Assembly: GCF_002382885.1 (NCBI RefSeq) | Contig: NZ_NWVL01000001.1 | Coordinates: 164,433-228,432, forward strand | From: Streptomyces sp. WZ.A104 | GTDB taxonomy: Bacteria; Actinomycetota; Actinomycetes; Streptomycetales; Streptomycetaceae | DNA: 64,000 nucleotides | Reading direction: 5' to 3' | Part shown: positions 51,885 to 59,931 of the stretch, piece by piece | Layout: each line of letters begins with the position of its first letter | Position numbering within the stretch: the stretch's first letter is position 1 | Notes under the pieces: generated by a model | Database searches by the model: none | What the model was told of the DNA's origin: nothing | The model's input: the letters and a program-made list of their open reading frames with translations, nothing else | Position numbers and translations under genes: made by a program

Positions 51885-52385
51885 TCACCCTGTCGCAGGG
51901 AGGTCGAGGGCCGAGGTGTCGATGGTGAGCACGTGGGTGTAGTCGGCGAGTGTGGAGAAGACCGTCTCGTACCCCTTCACCAGGGCGGAGACCTCCTCCA
52001 GAGTGACCGCCTCGCCGTCGCGTCTGAGAAGCCGCTGCCGGATGACGGCAGGCGGTGCGGTCAGGTGGATGAGGACGCCGGAGCGCTCGATGACGCTCTC
52101 GGCCAAGTCGATCGCCTGGGTCCAGTTGATCCGGGAGCGGCCCCGGTGGAGAGGGCCGTAGACCAACTCGCTGATGAAGCACCGGTCGAAAAGGATCCGC
52201 CCCTCCCCGGCGAGGATGGTTCTGTAGCGGCTGGCCAGGTCGAGATGGTCGGGAGTCTTCGGTGAGTGCACTACGGCGAAGCCGTGATGCGTCCCCAGGC
52301 GCTCGGCGAGAGTGCTCTTGCCGACTCCGTCGCAGCCTTCCAGGACCACGGTCTCGTATCCGCCGGTCATCTCGTCGAGGTTCAT
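51885..52385 (-). CDS. dNMP kinase-like P-loop protein
   Basis: A 166-residue protein of the thymidylate/deoxynucleoside kinase fold. The P-loop is VLEGCDGVGKSTLAERL (residues 14-30), the DRx motif is ILFDRCFISELVYG, and a LID-like basic stretch is RQRLLRRDGEAVTLEEV. It is shorter than a canonical Tmk and lacks its DRYIDSS motif, so the acceptor may be an unusual nucleotide. The essential tmk copy is at 34.3-34.9 kb, so this is a second, accessory kinase. Start ATG overlaps the deoxyribosyltransferase stop (ATGA, 52382-52385). Confidence 0.78.
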   Translation of the reverse strand: MNLDEMTGGYETVVLEGCDGVGKSTLAERLGTHHGFAVVHSPKTPDHLDLASRYRTILAGEGRILFDRCFISELVYGPLHRGRSRINWTQAIDLAESVIERSGVLIHLTAPPAVIRQRLLRRDGEAVTLEEVSALVKGYETVFSTLADYTHVLTIDTSALDLPATG

Positions 52386-53335
52386 ACGGTCAGCCAGGAC
52401 AGGACGGCCTCGCCGCTGTCGAGGTGGGCGTCGGCGGCGTACTGGACCATGAGGTTGCGCCAGTTGGGCTCGCGGCCATGGGCGTGCGTGAACGTGACAC
52501 GTGGCTGGAAGGCCGCGATCCGTACGCCGCTGGCCAATGCCGCACCGATGAGCAGCGCGGTTCCCGGTGGGGTCTCCGGGCCGGAGACGTCAGCCAGCAG
52601 CCGGGCAGCCGAGCGCACCGCGGTCAGGTCGGCCAAGGCTCCCGCCACCGGGCTCGTCGCCGTGAAGCGCTGGGGCACCATGACGGTGTGGCCGGCATCG
52701 ACACAGGCTTCGGCCAGGGGATCTCGGCCCCAGGCCGTGTACGGCGATGCCTCGACGTACATGTGCGTACCGATGTCGGAGGGGGAGCCCGTCCGGAGGG
52801 TACTGCGGTCCGGGAGGGCGAGCAGGGTATCGACGGCCTCGTCGAGGGCGGCGCCCGTCTGGGCCGCGTTGCGTGCCCGGAAGCCGTGGAACCGCGACTG
52901 GTCCGGTGCGGGCGACAAAGTCGGTGGTCCGAGCTTGGGCACGCGCACGATCTGTGTGGCCACGGCCTGGATGAGCGGGTCCGGGAATTCGAGGTGGGCG
53001 CCGGTCTCGGTCATCGAGTAGGTCTGGAAGTCCGTGCTGACCACGATGACAGGAACGTCGGAGGCGGCGGCGTATCCGATCTCCATGCAGACCCCGTCGT
53101 CGAGGCTCGGGCCGTGCAGGATGGCGATCATGGCGTCGAGGCGGCCGAGGCGGTCGCGGTCCAGCTCGAACAGGCGGCGTCCCTTGACCTCGGCGACGAG
53201 GTCCTCCTCGTCGGTGTCGCAGAAGGGCAGGAAGACGCGATCGGGGCCGATCTTCCCCGCGAGCCGGTCGGCGAGGTCTGCGGCGAGAGCACGGTCGTGG
53301 GCGGCGAAAAGCCGATGGGCTATGTAGACGGACAC
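52382..53335 (-). CDS. Nucleoside 2-deoxyribosyltransferase-like protein, tandem domains
   Basis: A 317-residue protein. Residues 1-115 form an NDT domain: VYIAHRLFAAHDRALAADLA, then LDAMIAILHGPSLDDGVCME with IGYAAASDVPVIVVS, which has the Asp and the catalytic-position Glu (MEIGYA, about residue 85). The second half repeats the fold, MYVEASPYTAWGRDPLAEAC and LLADVSGPETPPGTALLIGA, but the Glu is replaced (LIGAA), so only the first domain looks active. The enzyme should swap or hydrolyse the base of a (deoxy)nucleoside or nucleotide. It is 24 bp after the PfkB gene. Confidence 0.82.
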   Translation of the reverse strand: MSVYIAHRLFAAHDRALAADLADRLAGKIGPDRVFLPFCDTDEEDLVAEVKGRRLFELDRDRLGRLDAMIAILHGPSLDDGVCMEIGYAAASDVPVIVVSTDFQTYSMTETGAHLEFPDPLIQAVATQIVRVPKLGPPTLSPAPDQSRFHGFRARNAAQTGAALDEAVDTLLALPDRSTLRTGSPSDIGTHMYVEASPYTAWGRDPLAEACVDAGHTVMVPQRFTATSPVAGALADLTAVRSAARLLADVSGPETPPGTALLIGAALASGVRIAAFQPRVTFTHAHGREPNWRNLMVQYAADAHLDSGEAVLSWLTV

Positions 53336-53359
53336 AGGGAGAGGCCCCCAAGTCGTAGG

Positions 53360-54178
53360 TCACCCGCGTCGGGGCGCGGGGATCGGAAGGAATGGGGCTG
53401 CGACGTACCTGGATGCCGCTGCCGTTGCTTCGGACAGAGCTTGAGTGGCCGTAGCACCGCGCGAGCGGTGGGCCAGAAAGGTGCCGGCCAGTGTGTCCCC
53501 GGCACCAGAGATCTCGTACGGGAACTGAGGGGGAGGCACGGCGGAGGCGATCCGACGCCCGAAACCGCGGACTACGGCGGCCCGGGGACCATCGGTGACC
53601 ACCACCTCCGGCAGCGTGCCGCAGTCGACCACCTGGTCCAGGAGCCGGTATTCGGCTGTGTTGAGGAACAGAGTTGTCGCTTTCGGCAGCCAGGGGGCAG
53701 CAGCGCGGATCATCGCCTCCGCGCTCGGCAGGAAGAAGTCCACGCTGAAGTCCGCCGCGAATTCAGCGAGTCGGCCGAGCACCGCCGGAACCTCCAAAGG
53801 ACGGCGGCAGCAGACGTGGAAGGTGGCGCGCGGATGGGCATCCACGTGCGCGAGCGCATGCTCGGTCAGGATCTCGGCCACGCCGTAGTCCGTACCCACC
53901 CCCACCAACTCGCCCTGCGGGTCGTACTGCAGGTCGAAGGTGGTGGATGGGCCGTCAGCCTGGAGGCGGGCCGACCAGTCGAGTACGTCCAGGCCCGGCA
54001 CCTTCGGGAGATGCGCGAGATCGTTTCCGAGGACGCAGACCGGGGCCGCTCGGCGGCCGGCCCGCGTCGCCGCCACGGATACGAACAGGGCCGCCCCGCC
54101 GATCCGGGAGCCCCCACGGTCGTCGGGGTAGCGGGTCAGGTCCAGGCTAACGTTGCCGATCACGTCGAGCCGCTCCAT
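53360..54178 (-). CDS. PfkB-family kinase
   Basis: A 272-residue ribokinase-fold kinase. N-terminal signature: DVIGNVSLDLTRYPDDRGGS, RIGGAALFVSVAATRAG. C-terminal signature with the catalytic Asp: YEISGAGDTLAGTFLAH. The substrate could be a nucleoside or a sugar released by the neighbouring transferase; the family contains adenosine/guanosine, ribose and pseudouridine kinases. ATG at 54178 follows GGGGAGAGC, and the gene overlaps the HhH-GPD-like gene by 32 bp. Confidence 0.85.
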   Translation of the reverse strand: MERLDVIGNVSLDLTRYPDDRGGSRIGGAALFVSVAATRAGRRAAPVCVLGNDLAHLPKVPGLDVLDWSARLQADGPSTTFDLQYDPQGELVGVGTDYGVAEILTEHALAHVDAHPRATFHVCCRRPLEVPAVLGRLAEFAADFSVDFFLPSAEAMIRAAAPWLPKATTLFLNTAEYRLLDQVVDCGTLPEVVVTDGPRAAVVRGFGRRIASAVPPPQFPYEISGAGDTLAGTFLAHRSRGATATQALSEATAAASRYVAAPFLPIPAPRRG

Positions 54179-55019
54179 GCTCTCCCCCCGGTTCTTCGGC
54201 GACCGAGGTCGAGTGCGGGCAGCCGACGACCTTTGTACAGACCGGTCGCCGGTCGCAGAGCTGAGGTGCGGGGCCGTTGAGGTAGAGGCGTTTGAAGTAG
54301 ATGAGGACGAGATGCACCCACCAGGTCGGCTCCACTCCGGCCGGGATCGTGACCTGGTAGCCGTTGGTGGTGACCAGTGCGCGGAACTCGGCAGATCGGG
54401 CTCGCACTGCCGCCTCAAGGACGTGCCGCATTCGTTCATGTGCCACCGCGCCCGAGGGGAGGGTGATCCCCAGGACGGGCGCCAGTTTGGAGACCATGCC
54501 GGAATCCACCGGGATGATGCCGCAGTGGTATCCGCGGGCGGTGAGCAGCGCGCACTGGGCGACCTTGTACGAAGCGCCCCGCACCCGCGCCGCGAAGTCG
54601 AGAACCAGGGCGTCGAGATCGACGGACTCGGCAGCCGGGTCGATCCCCTCCTTCTCCCAGTTGCGCAGGAGTTCGGCGAGCGAACGCAAGTAGCCGATCC
54701 GGGCCTGAGGCAGGCCGATGGGCCGGACCAACGAGGCTAGTTCGGAGTCCGTGTCCGCGACGAGATCGTCGAAACCACGGGAGGCCGCCGAGGCGATCAC
54801 TCCCGCATACGTCCCCACCATCCGGTACGAGACCCTGGAGGACCAACCGGCAGCAAGCATCCGGACCCGGGGGTCGCTGATCGAGGTCGGCCACCACCGG
54901 TTCTCGTCGTGATTCGCCTCTACCTCGGCCCGTACATCCGGCAGGCCGGCGGCGCGGGCAACCAGCTGGTAGGTACGCCGGACTTCAAGCGCCTTCGGCT
55001 TCACGCGTTCGATGGTCAT
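54147..55019 (-). CDS. HhH-GPD (endonuclease III-like) fold protein
   Basis: A 290-residue protein I read as a divergent DNA glycosylase fold. Helices at 55-125 (YRMVGTYAGVIASAASRGFD; ASLVRPIGLPQARIGYLRSL) resemble the six-helix barrel. VRGASYKVAQCALLTARG has Lys152 where EndoIII has its catalytic Lys, and IIPVDSGMVSKLAPVLG has Asp172 where EndoIII has the catalytic Asp; their spacing is 20 against 18. C-terminal Cys 255, 261 and 267 (LCDRRPVCTKVVGCPHS) recall the iron-sulfur loop but number three in this stretch. No canonical hairpin GVGxKTA. The family call is inference. Start ATGA-coupled to the racemase gene. Confidence 0.6.
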   Translation of the reverse strand: MTIERVKPKALEVRRTYQLVARAAGLPDVRAEVEANHDENRWWPTSISDPRVRMLAAGWSSRVSYRMVGTYAGVIASAASRGFDDLVADTDSELASLVRPIGLPQARIGYLRSLAELLRNWEKEGIDPAAESVDLDALVLDFAARVRGASYKVAQCALLTARGYHCGIIPVDSGMVSKLAPVLGITLPSGAVAHERMRHVLEAAVRARSAEFRALVTTNGYQVTIPAGVEPTWWVHLVLIYFKRLYLNGPAPQLCDRRPVCTKVVGCPHSTSVAEEPGGEHGAARRDRQR

Positions 55020-55738
55020 GAACCGACTCCAGCAGGGGCTCGGGCAGACAGAAGCGCTATGGCGAGGTTGGACGAAAGTACCGGCTTCCCGTACCGGTGC
55101 TCCAGGTGGGCGATCACCGGCAGGGTGTGCCACCCGGTACACGACAGGACCACTGCTCCGGCGGCCTCGACGGCGGACTCCGGTAGCTGCTCCACCAGGG
55201 CAAGCACCTGGTCCGGAGTGACCTCGGGGTAGCCGTCGACCAGGCCCAGACTCACGTGCGCGAGGACCTCCACGCCGGCCTCGGCGAGCGCACCAGCTTC
55301 CGCTTCGGTCACCGGGGCGGGATAGGGCGTCGCGAGAACAACCCGTGCCACCGAAGCCTCGGTCAAGGCCCGCAGGAGAGCATCGAAGGCGTTGAACACG
55401 CCGCTCGGCAGTGGGGGCCCACCGGTGAAGCCCACCGAGGTGCACGCCAGCACCACCGCGTCGAGCCGGACGTGTGACAACGAGTCCAGCGCTTGAGCCG
55501 ATGCCTCGCGCAGCCCTTGCCAGAACGAAGCGTCGATCGCCGTTGTCCTGGACGGGGGCACGAGCCGCGCATGGTGGAAGACCGTGTGGCGTAGGCCGAG
55601 GAGCGGTAGCTCGGTCTCCACGGCGACATTGGCCCAGGGCAACAACAGCCCAACACGGACGGTGCGGTTCGCCGCCGCGTCCAAGGCGGCGAGTGTCGCG
55701 AGTGCCCCGTCAGGAAACGGATTCAACGCGCTCTCCAA
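55016..55738 (-). CDS. Asp/Glu racemase / maleate isomerase-like enzyme
   Basis: A 240-residue protein of the Asp/Glu/hydantoin racemase superfamily, closest in pattern to maleate isomerase and arylmalonate decarboxylase: VRVGLLLPWANVAVETELPL, the first active-site Cys in AVVLACTSVGFTGG, and the second in AVVLSCTGWHTLPVIAHLE. Both Cys are present, so proton transfer or isomerisation is plausible. It may act on an acidic intermediate of the pathway. Its 5' end overlaps the radical SAM gene by 29 bp, implying coupled translation. Confidence 0.8.
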   Translation of the reverse strand: MESALNPFPDGALATLAALDAAANRTVRVGLLLPWANVAVETELPLLGLRHTVFHHARLVPPSRTTAIDASFWQGLREASAQALDSLSHVRLDAVVLACTSVGFTGGPPLPSGVFNAFDALLRALTEASVARVVLATPYPAPVTEAEAGALAEAGVEVLAHVSLGLVDGYPEVTPDQVLALVEQLPESAVEAAGAVVLSCTGWHTLPVIAHLEHRYGKPVLSSNLAIALLSARAPAGVGS

Positions 55739-57230
55739 AGATCACGCGCGGCGAGTGATCGGTGACCACCAGATCACCGGTAGTGCCGAGCGGAACCGCC
55801 GCGCCACGCTCGACGACCTGGATGGAGTACGAGCCCAGCCGCCGCCAGTACGTGCCCTCTTCGCTGATGAAGTAGGAGTGCAGGCCGGGCACCCGCAGAT
55901 CGGTCGGGTAGACCCGCTCCTTCATCGGCTGGTCCCAGGTGAAGTCGATATCCGCCTTCCACGACGCGAAGTGCTCGGCTGACGGCAGTGGTTCCCGCTC
56001 GCCGAGCGCGGCGAGCGGGGTTCCGGGGAAGGCCCTCGCCAGGCGTACGTTCGTCCGGTGGCACAGCAGGACGGCATCGAGAATCGCGGCCAGGCCGCGA
56101 AGGTTCGCCATGTGGGTGCGGTGAGTTTCTCCGGGGAGACCGTAGATCAGGTTCAGGCCCGGGAGGAGCATCGGCAGCCCCCCCGGTCCGCGAACGGCGC
56201 CCGCCTCGTTCACGTGCTCCACGGCGCGCATCAGGATCTCGGGCGTGCAGGTAAGGGTGTTGCGCTCGATGACCACCGGGTCGAAGCTCTCGATCCCCAT
56301 CGGCGCGCAGTTGCCCTCGGTGCAGAAGTCCGCCACCAGCTTCGCGATCCGCAGCCCGACGGGAGCGGCGACGGCGAGGGGGTCCGCGTTGTCGATGTGG
56401 AGCACCTCCAGCTCGGGGCAGCGCTCGCGGATGCCCCCGAGCAGGGCGCGGATCGCGTTCTCGTCCCGCTGGCGGTAGGAGAAGAAGCAGGTCTGCTGAC
56501 CGAGGCGGAAGTTCCGGACGCCGGCGGCGTAGAGCTGGGCAGCTTCGGCGACGACATCGTCGACCTCGCGGAAGACGGCGAGAGGTGACTTCGTGGGCTC
56601 GTTGCAGAAGTTACAGAACTTGCGCCGGGTGCAGCCGCGGTACAGCTCCATCTCGGCGATCGGACGCCAGGGCATCTGGTCGACGAGGCCGGTGAAGGAG
56701 TCGCGCTCCCGTCGCACCTGCTCGTAGTCGGCCGGGCGCCTGCTACCGAGCAGGAGGTCCCCGGACGTCACGGTGTGGGTGTGGACAGCGTCGAACAACC
56801 CGGCGTACTCCGCAGGGGCGGACAAGGCGTAGGTGGACAGCGGACCAAGCAAGTAGCGGCGCCCCCGCGTGCAGGCGAGCGCGCGAGCAATCTCCTCGAC
56901 CGACCCGTTGACCGCGTGCAGATGGACGGACGGGACCGCATCTCCAGCGATGACGATCACAACTTCGGCGTCTCGCAGGAGCTGGATGGCAGCATCCCGG
57001 TTGACGGTGGTCGAGTACGTGAGCCGATCGCTCAGGGGCGGTTCGACGGCGGGCTTGCCTCCGGCCAGACACCACCGGACATCGTCGATGGTCAGGTACC
57101 TGACGTCCGCCTCGGGCCGGGCCCGCCGCAGTGCCGACCAGGCGGTCCGGACGTAGGTCGACAGGTAGGGCGGTACGCCGAGGCCGCTCGGCTCAACGGT
57201 GAAGCAGTCCAAGATCACTACAGGCTGCAT
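55710..57230 (-). CDS. Radical SAM enzyme with CX5CX2C cluster motif
   Basis: A 506-residue protein, first gene of the operon. N-terminal about 190 residues (ILDCFTVEPSGLGVPPYLST, VRYLTIDDVRW) form a Rossmann-like domain resembling that of an archaeal radical SAM family, from memory. The cluster motif is YRGCTRRKFCNFCNEP: Cys200, 206, 209, spaced CX5CX2C instead of CX3CX2C. GVRNFRLGQQTCFFSY, VLHIDNADPLAVA, MGIESFDPVVIERNTL and LLPGLNLIYGLPGE follow the same family's pattern. The C-terminal ~80 residues (LGTTGDLVVTDHSPRVIFGE) look like a small TRAM-like beta domain, which binds RNA in MiaB-type enzymes. ATG at 57230. Confidence 0.85.
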   Translation of the reverse strand: MQPVVILDCFTVEPSGLGVPPYLSTYVRTAWSALRRARPEADVRYLTIDDVRWCLAGGKPAVEPPLSDRLTYSTTVNRDAAIQLLRDAEVVIVIAGDAVPSVHLHAVNGSVEEIARALACTRGRRYLLGPLSTYALSAPAEYAGLFDAVHTHTVTSGDLLLGSRRPADYEQVRRERDSFTGLVDQMPWRPIAEMELYRGCTRRKFCNFCNEPTKSPLAVFREVDDVVAEAAQLYAAGVRNFRLGQQTCFFSYRQRDENAIRALLGGIRERCPELEVLHIDNADPLAVAAPVGLRIAKLVADFCTEGNCAPMGIESFDPVVIERNTLTCTPEILMRAVEHVNEAGAVRGPGGLPMLLPGLNLIYGLPGETHRTHMANLRGLAAILDAVLLCHRTNVRLARAFPGTPLAALGEREPLPSAEHFASWKADIDFTWDQPMKERVYPTDLRVPGLHSYFISEEGTYWRRLGSYSIQVVERGAAVPLGTTGDLVVTDHSPRVIFGERVESVS

Positions 57231-57354
57231 GTGGGTCTCCCTCCGGCGCTGGGGACATCGGCGGTGTTCCAGCGGCATCCTCGCCGGGAAGGCCGTGGGC
57301 CCGCAGCTCTCTCAGTGTCGGTGCTCGCCCGGCTCAGGAGGAGGGGGTGACGGG

Positions 57355-57378
57355 GTTGTTCGGTTGTACGGAGGTTGT
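57355..57378. repeat. Three GTTGT direct repeats in the operon's divergent promoter
   Basis: GTTGT at 57355, 57363 and 57374 (spacings 8 and 11) in the 210-bp gap between the radical SAM operon and the XRE gene. They are candidate sites for the XRE protein or promoter elements. No clear -35/-10 pair was identified. Confidence 0.4.
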
Positions 57379-57440
57379 ATTTCGGTGGCTCTGTGTCCGA
57401 AGGCTGGGACGCAGGGTGATCCACAAGGCATCATCTACAC

Positions 57441-58826
57441 ATGGGCAGTTCAAAGGCGAGCGGCGAGGCCAACACCGCCTTCACGGCTGTGCTCGCGGAG
57501 GCCGGTTGTTCGCACGCGGCTCTGGCGCGCAGAGTCAACGAACTAAGCGCGCTCCAAGGGGAGGTGTGCCGCTACGACAAGGCGTCGGTGAGTCGATGGC
57601 TAGGGGGCATGACCCCACGAGGCCGCACACCGGAGTTCATCGCTGCCGCGTTATCGGGCTTCTTGAGCCGACCTGTCTCCCCTGTGGACATCGGCTTCTC
57701 TGAGCAGCCGCAGCGGCCCGTCGTTGCACGGGCCTTGACGTACCGTGAAGATGTGGGTGAGACACTTCATACGCTCGCGGAGCTTGGCTCGACCGATATC
57801 TCGCGGCGCAGCCTCCTCGGCGCGGTTCCGTACGTCGCGACTGCTCTGATGGACCCCCAACGGCAGTGGCTGCTCTGGCTCCTTGAGGACGATCAGGCGC
57901 CCCGCCTCGCCGTAGTCGCAGGCAGTGGCCCCATCGAGCAGGTCCAGGCGATGATCGGGATGTTCGACGAGATGGACAACCGCTTCGGCGGGGGCGTCGT
58001 CCGAGCGAGCGTCGTGAACTATCTGAGCGCCGAACTCGCCCCGAAGCTCCAGCAGCGCAGCATGCCCGCGCATCAACGCCGACTCCTGTACACCTCAGCC
58101 GCCAAGCTGGCAGCGATGGCAGGGTGGTGCTCGTACGACTCCGCTGACTACGGACTCGCGGAACGCTACATGATCCAGGCGCTGAGGCTGTGCGCCGAAG
58201 GGGGCGACCGCGTCCTCGGCGGCCAGATCCTGGCCGGCATGTCGCACCTCGCCACCAGCCTCGGAAACCCCGCCGAAGGAGTCTCGCTGGCGAGAGTCGG
58301 TATCGCGACCGCTAAGTCTGCAGGTAGCCCGCTCGGGCTCATGCGCCTGCACGCCATGGCCGCCCGGGGCTACGCAGTTTTGGGTGATTCTCGGCGGGCG
58401 ACGGCTTCCCTCCTGGAGGCCGGCAAGGACCTGGAGGCCAGCCACGGCCCCGCCGAGGAATCACCGTGGGTTCGCTTCCTGGACCACCACTATCTCGAAG
58501 CCGAAGCCGCACTCGTCCACCGCGATCTCGGCGAAGCAGGGCAGGCCGAGCGTCTCGCCTTGGCGTCCGTCGAAGCGAACGGCGACCGTCGCCGTCGACA
58601 GGCCATCAGCCGCTCTGTGCTCGCGACAGCGTTCATCCAGCAGAACAGGCTGGATGAAGCGGTTAATACCGCTAGCAACGCCGTGGATCTGCTCGCAGGA
58701 GTTCACAGCGAGCGGTCTGTCCAGGCACTGCGTGACTTCCGTACACGTCTTGCTCCTCACCGGGGCGAGGCAGTTGTCCGGGACTTCGAACGGAAGGCCC
58801 GGCCGATACTCGGCACAGCAGCCTGA
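57441..58826 (+). CDS. XRE-family regulator with TPR-like C-terminal domain, TTA codon
   Basis: A 461-residue regulator. The HTH lies at residues 10-60 (FTAVLAEAGCSHAALARRVN, DKASVSRWLGGMTPRGRTPE). The long C-terminal part is a TPR-type helical repeat (LYTSAAKLAAMAGWCSYDSA, YGLAERYMIQALRLCAEGGD, LASVEANGDRRRRQAISRSV), as in peptide- or metabolite-responsive regulators. Codon 71 is TTA (57651-57653), so its translation should depend on the bldA tRNA. ATG at 57441 has no clear ribosome-binding site. It diverges from the radical SAM operon and is its likely regulator. Confidence 0.82.
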   Translation: MGSSKASGEANTAFTAVLAEAGCSHAALARRVNELSALQGEVCRYDKASVSRWLGGMTPRGRTPEFIAAALSGFLSRPVSPVDIGFSEQPQRPVVARALTYREDVGETLHTLAELGSTDISRRSLLGAVPYVATALMDPQRQWLLWLLEDDQAPRLAVVAGSGPIEQVQAMIGMFDEMDNRFGGGVVRASVVNYLSAELAPKLQQRSMPAHQRRLLYTSAAKLAAMAGWCSYDSADYGLAERYMIQALRLCAEGGDRVLGGQILAGMSHLATSLGNPAEGVSLARVGIATAKSAGSPLGLMRLHAMAARGYAVLGDSRRATASLLEAGKDLEASHGPAEESPWVRFLDHHYLEAEAALVHRDLGEAGQAERLALASVEANGDRRRRQAISRSVLATAFIQQNRLDEAVNTASNAVDLLAGVHSERSVQALRDFRTRLAPHRGEAVVRDFERKARPILGTAA

Positions 58827-58834
58827 ACCGCCGG

Positions 58835-59641
58835 TCAATACCCCTCTGGCGTCGGCGCGTTCTGACCTCTGTCGACCGGCAGGTTGATCCCGGTCACCGC
58901 CCGAGACTGATCGGAGAGCAGGAAGGCGATCACGTCCGCCACCTCCTCCGGCCGTACCAGCTCTCCCCCTGGGAACTCGGTGCTGAACTGGTCGAAGGCC
59001 GACGGGTCCTGCCGGCGCATTCGGTCCCACCGCTTGCCCGGGATGAGCATCGAGCCGGGCGAGACCGCGTTCACACGGATGCCGTCGTCGGCCAGCTCTC
59101 TGGCCAGCGACGACACCATCTGGATCTGGGCGGCCTTCGCCGAGCCGTACTGAGCCTGCGGCCCCGGCTTCCATCCGGAGATCGACGCCACCACAACGAC
59201 GGATCCGCCCCCGGCCGCCCGCAGGTGGGGGGTACTCTCCGCGATCAGCTGAGCGACGTGGCCAACGTTCATCTTCCACGTCGTCACCCAGTCCTCGGCG
59301 GACGCTTCGGTGATTCCCCTTCCCCGCGCCCCGCCCGCGCAGGCGACGGCACCGTCCAACCCACCGAGGGCTGAGGCGGCCTCTTCCACGAACCGCTCCA
59401 GCAGCTCCGGCTCGGAGACGTCCAAGGGCCGGACGAACAGAGGAGCAGACGTGTCAACTGAACGGCGGAGTTCTTCCAACGGCTCGGGCTTTCGGGCGCA
59501 TGTCGCCACATGCGCTCCCTCGGACAAGAGCAGCCGCACAACGTGTTCTCCCAGGCCCCGGGAGCCTCCCGTCACCACAATGCGGCGGCCTGAGAACCGC
59601 CCAACTGCTCGCTGCCCGCGGTGATGCTCTGTGCCCGTCAT
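58835..59641 (-). CDS. Short-chain dehydrogenase/reductase
   Basis: A 268-residue SDR. The cofactor loop is VVTGGSRGLGEHVVRLL, NAG-equivalent AVACAGGARG, the catalytic Ser in VVVVASISGW, and the YxxxK motif in QYGSAKAAQIQMV. The C-terminal substrate region is VNAVSPGSMLIPGKRW. Asn at the usual tetrad position lies in WKMNVGHVAQLI. The substrate is unknown. It is convergent with the XRE regulator, with an 8-bp gap, and may or may not belong to the nucleotide system. ATG at 59641; the 290-bp region beyond it (59642-59931) shows no gene. Confidence 0.88.
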   Translation of the reverse strand: MTGTEHHRGQRAVGRFSGRRIVVTGGSRGLGEHVVRLLLSEGAHVATCARKPEPLEELRRSVDTSAPLFVRPLDVSEPELLERFVEEAASALGGLDGAVACAGGARGRGITEASAEDWVTTWKMNVGHVAQLIAESTPHLRAAGGGSVVVVASISGWKPGPQAQYGSAKAAQIQMVSSLARELADDGIRVNAVSPGSMLIPGKRWDRMRRQDPSAFDQFSTEFPGGELVRPEEVADVIAFLLSDQSRAVTGINLPVDRGQNAPTPEGY

Positions 59642-59931
59642 CCGTACAACCCTTCACCAACCGTGCCAACCTGCATGGCCGAAGACACCCTTCGTGCCCC
59701 CTTCTTACCGGGCCGCCGGAGCGCTTCTCTTATGGCGTACCCGGTCCGGGGGCAACCGTGCAGTCGGCGAGGAGCCGGCCCCGGTCCCTCGGATTCAGGT
59801 AACAGCACGCCCCCGGGACACAGGTCTTTCACTGCACAGCTGCCGAGCCCGGGTCAGACAGTCCCCACCACGAAGCGAGCGAGAGCCAGCGAACGCACCC
59901 CGCGCTCCTCTCCCAACTCGGGAGGCACATC

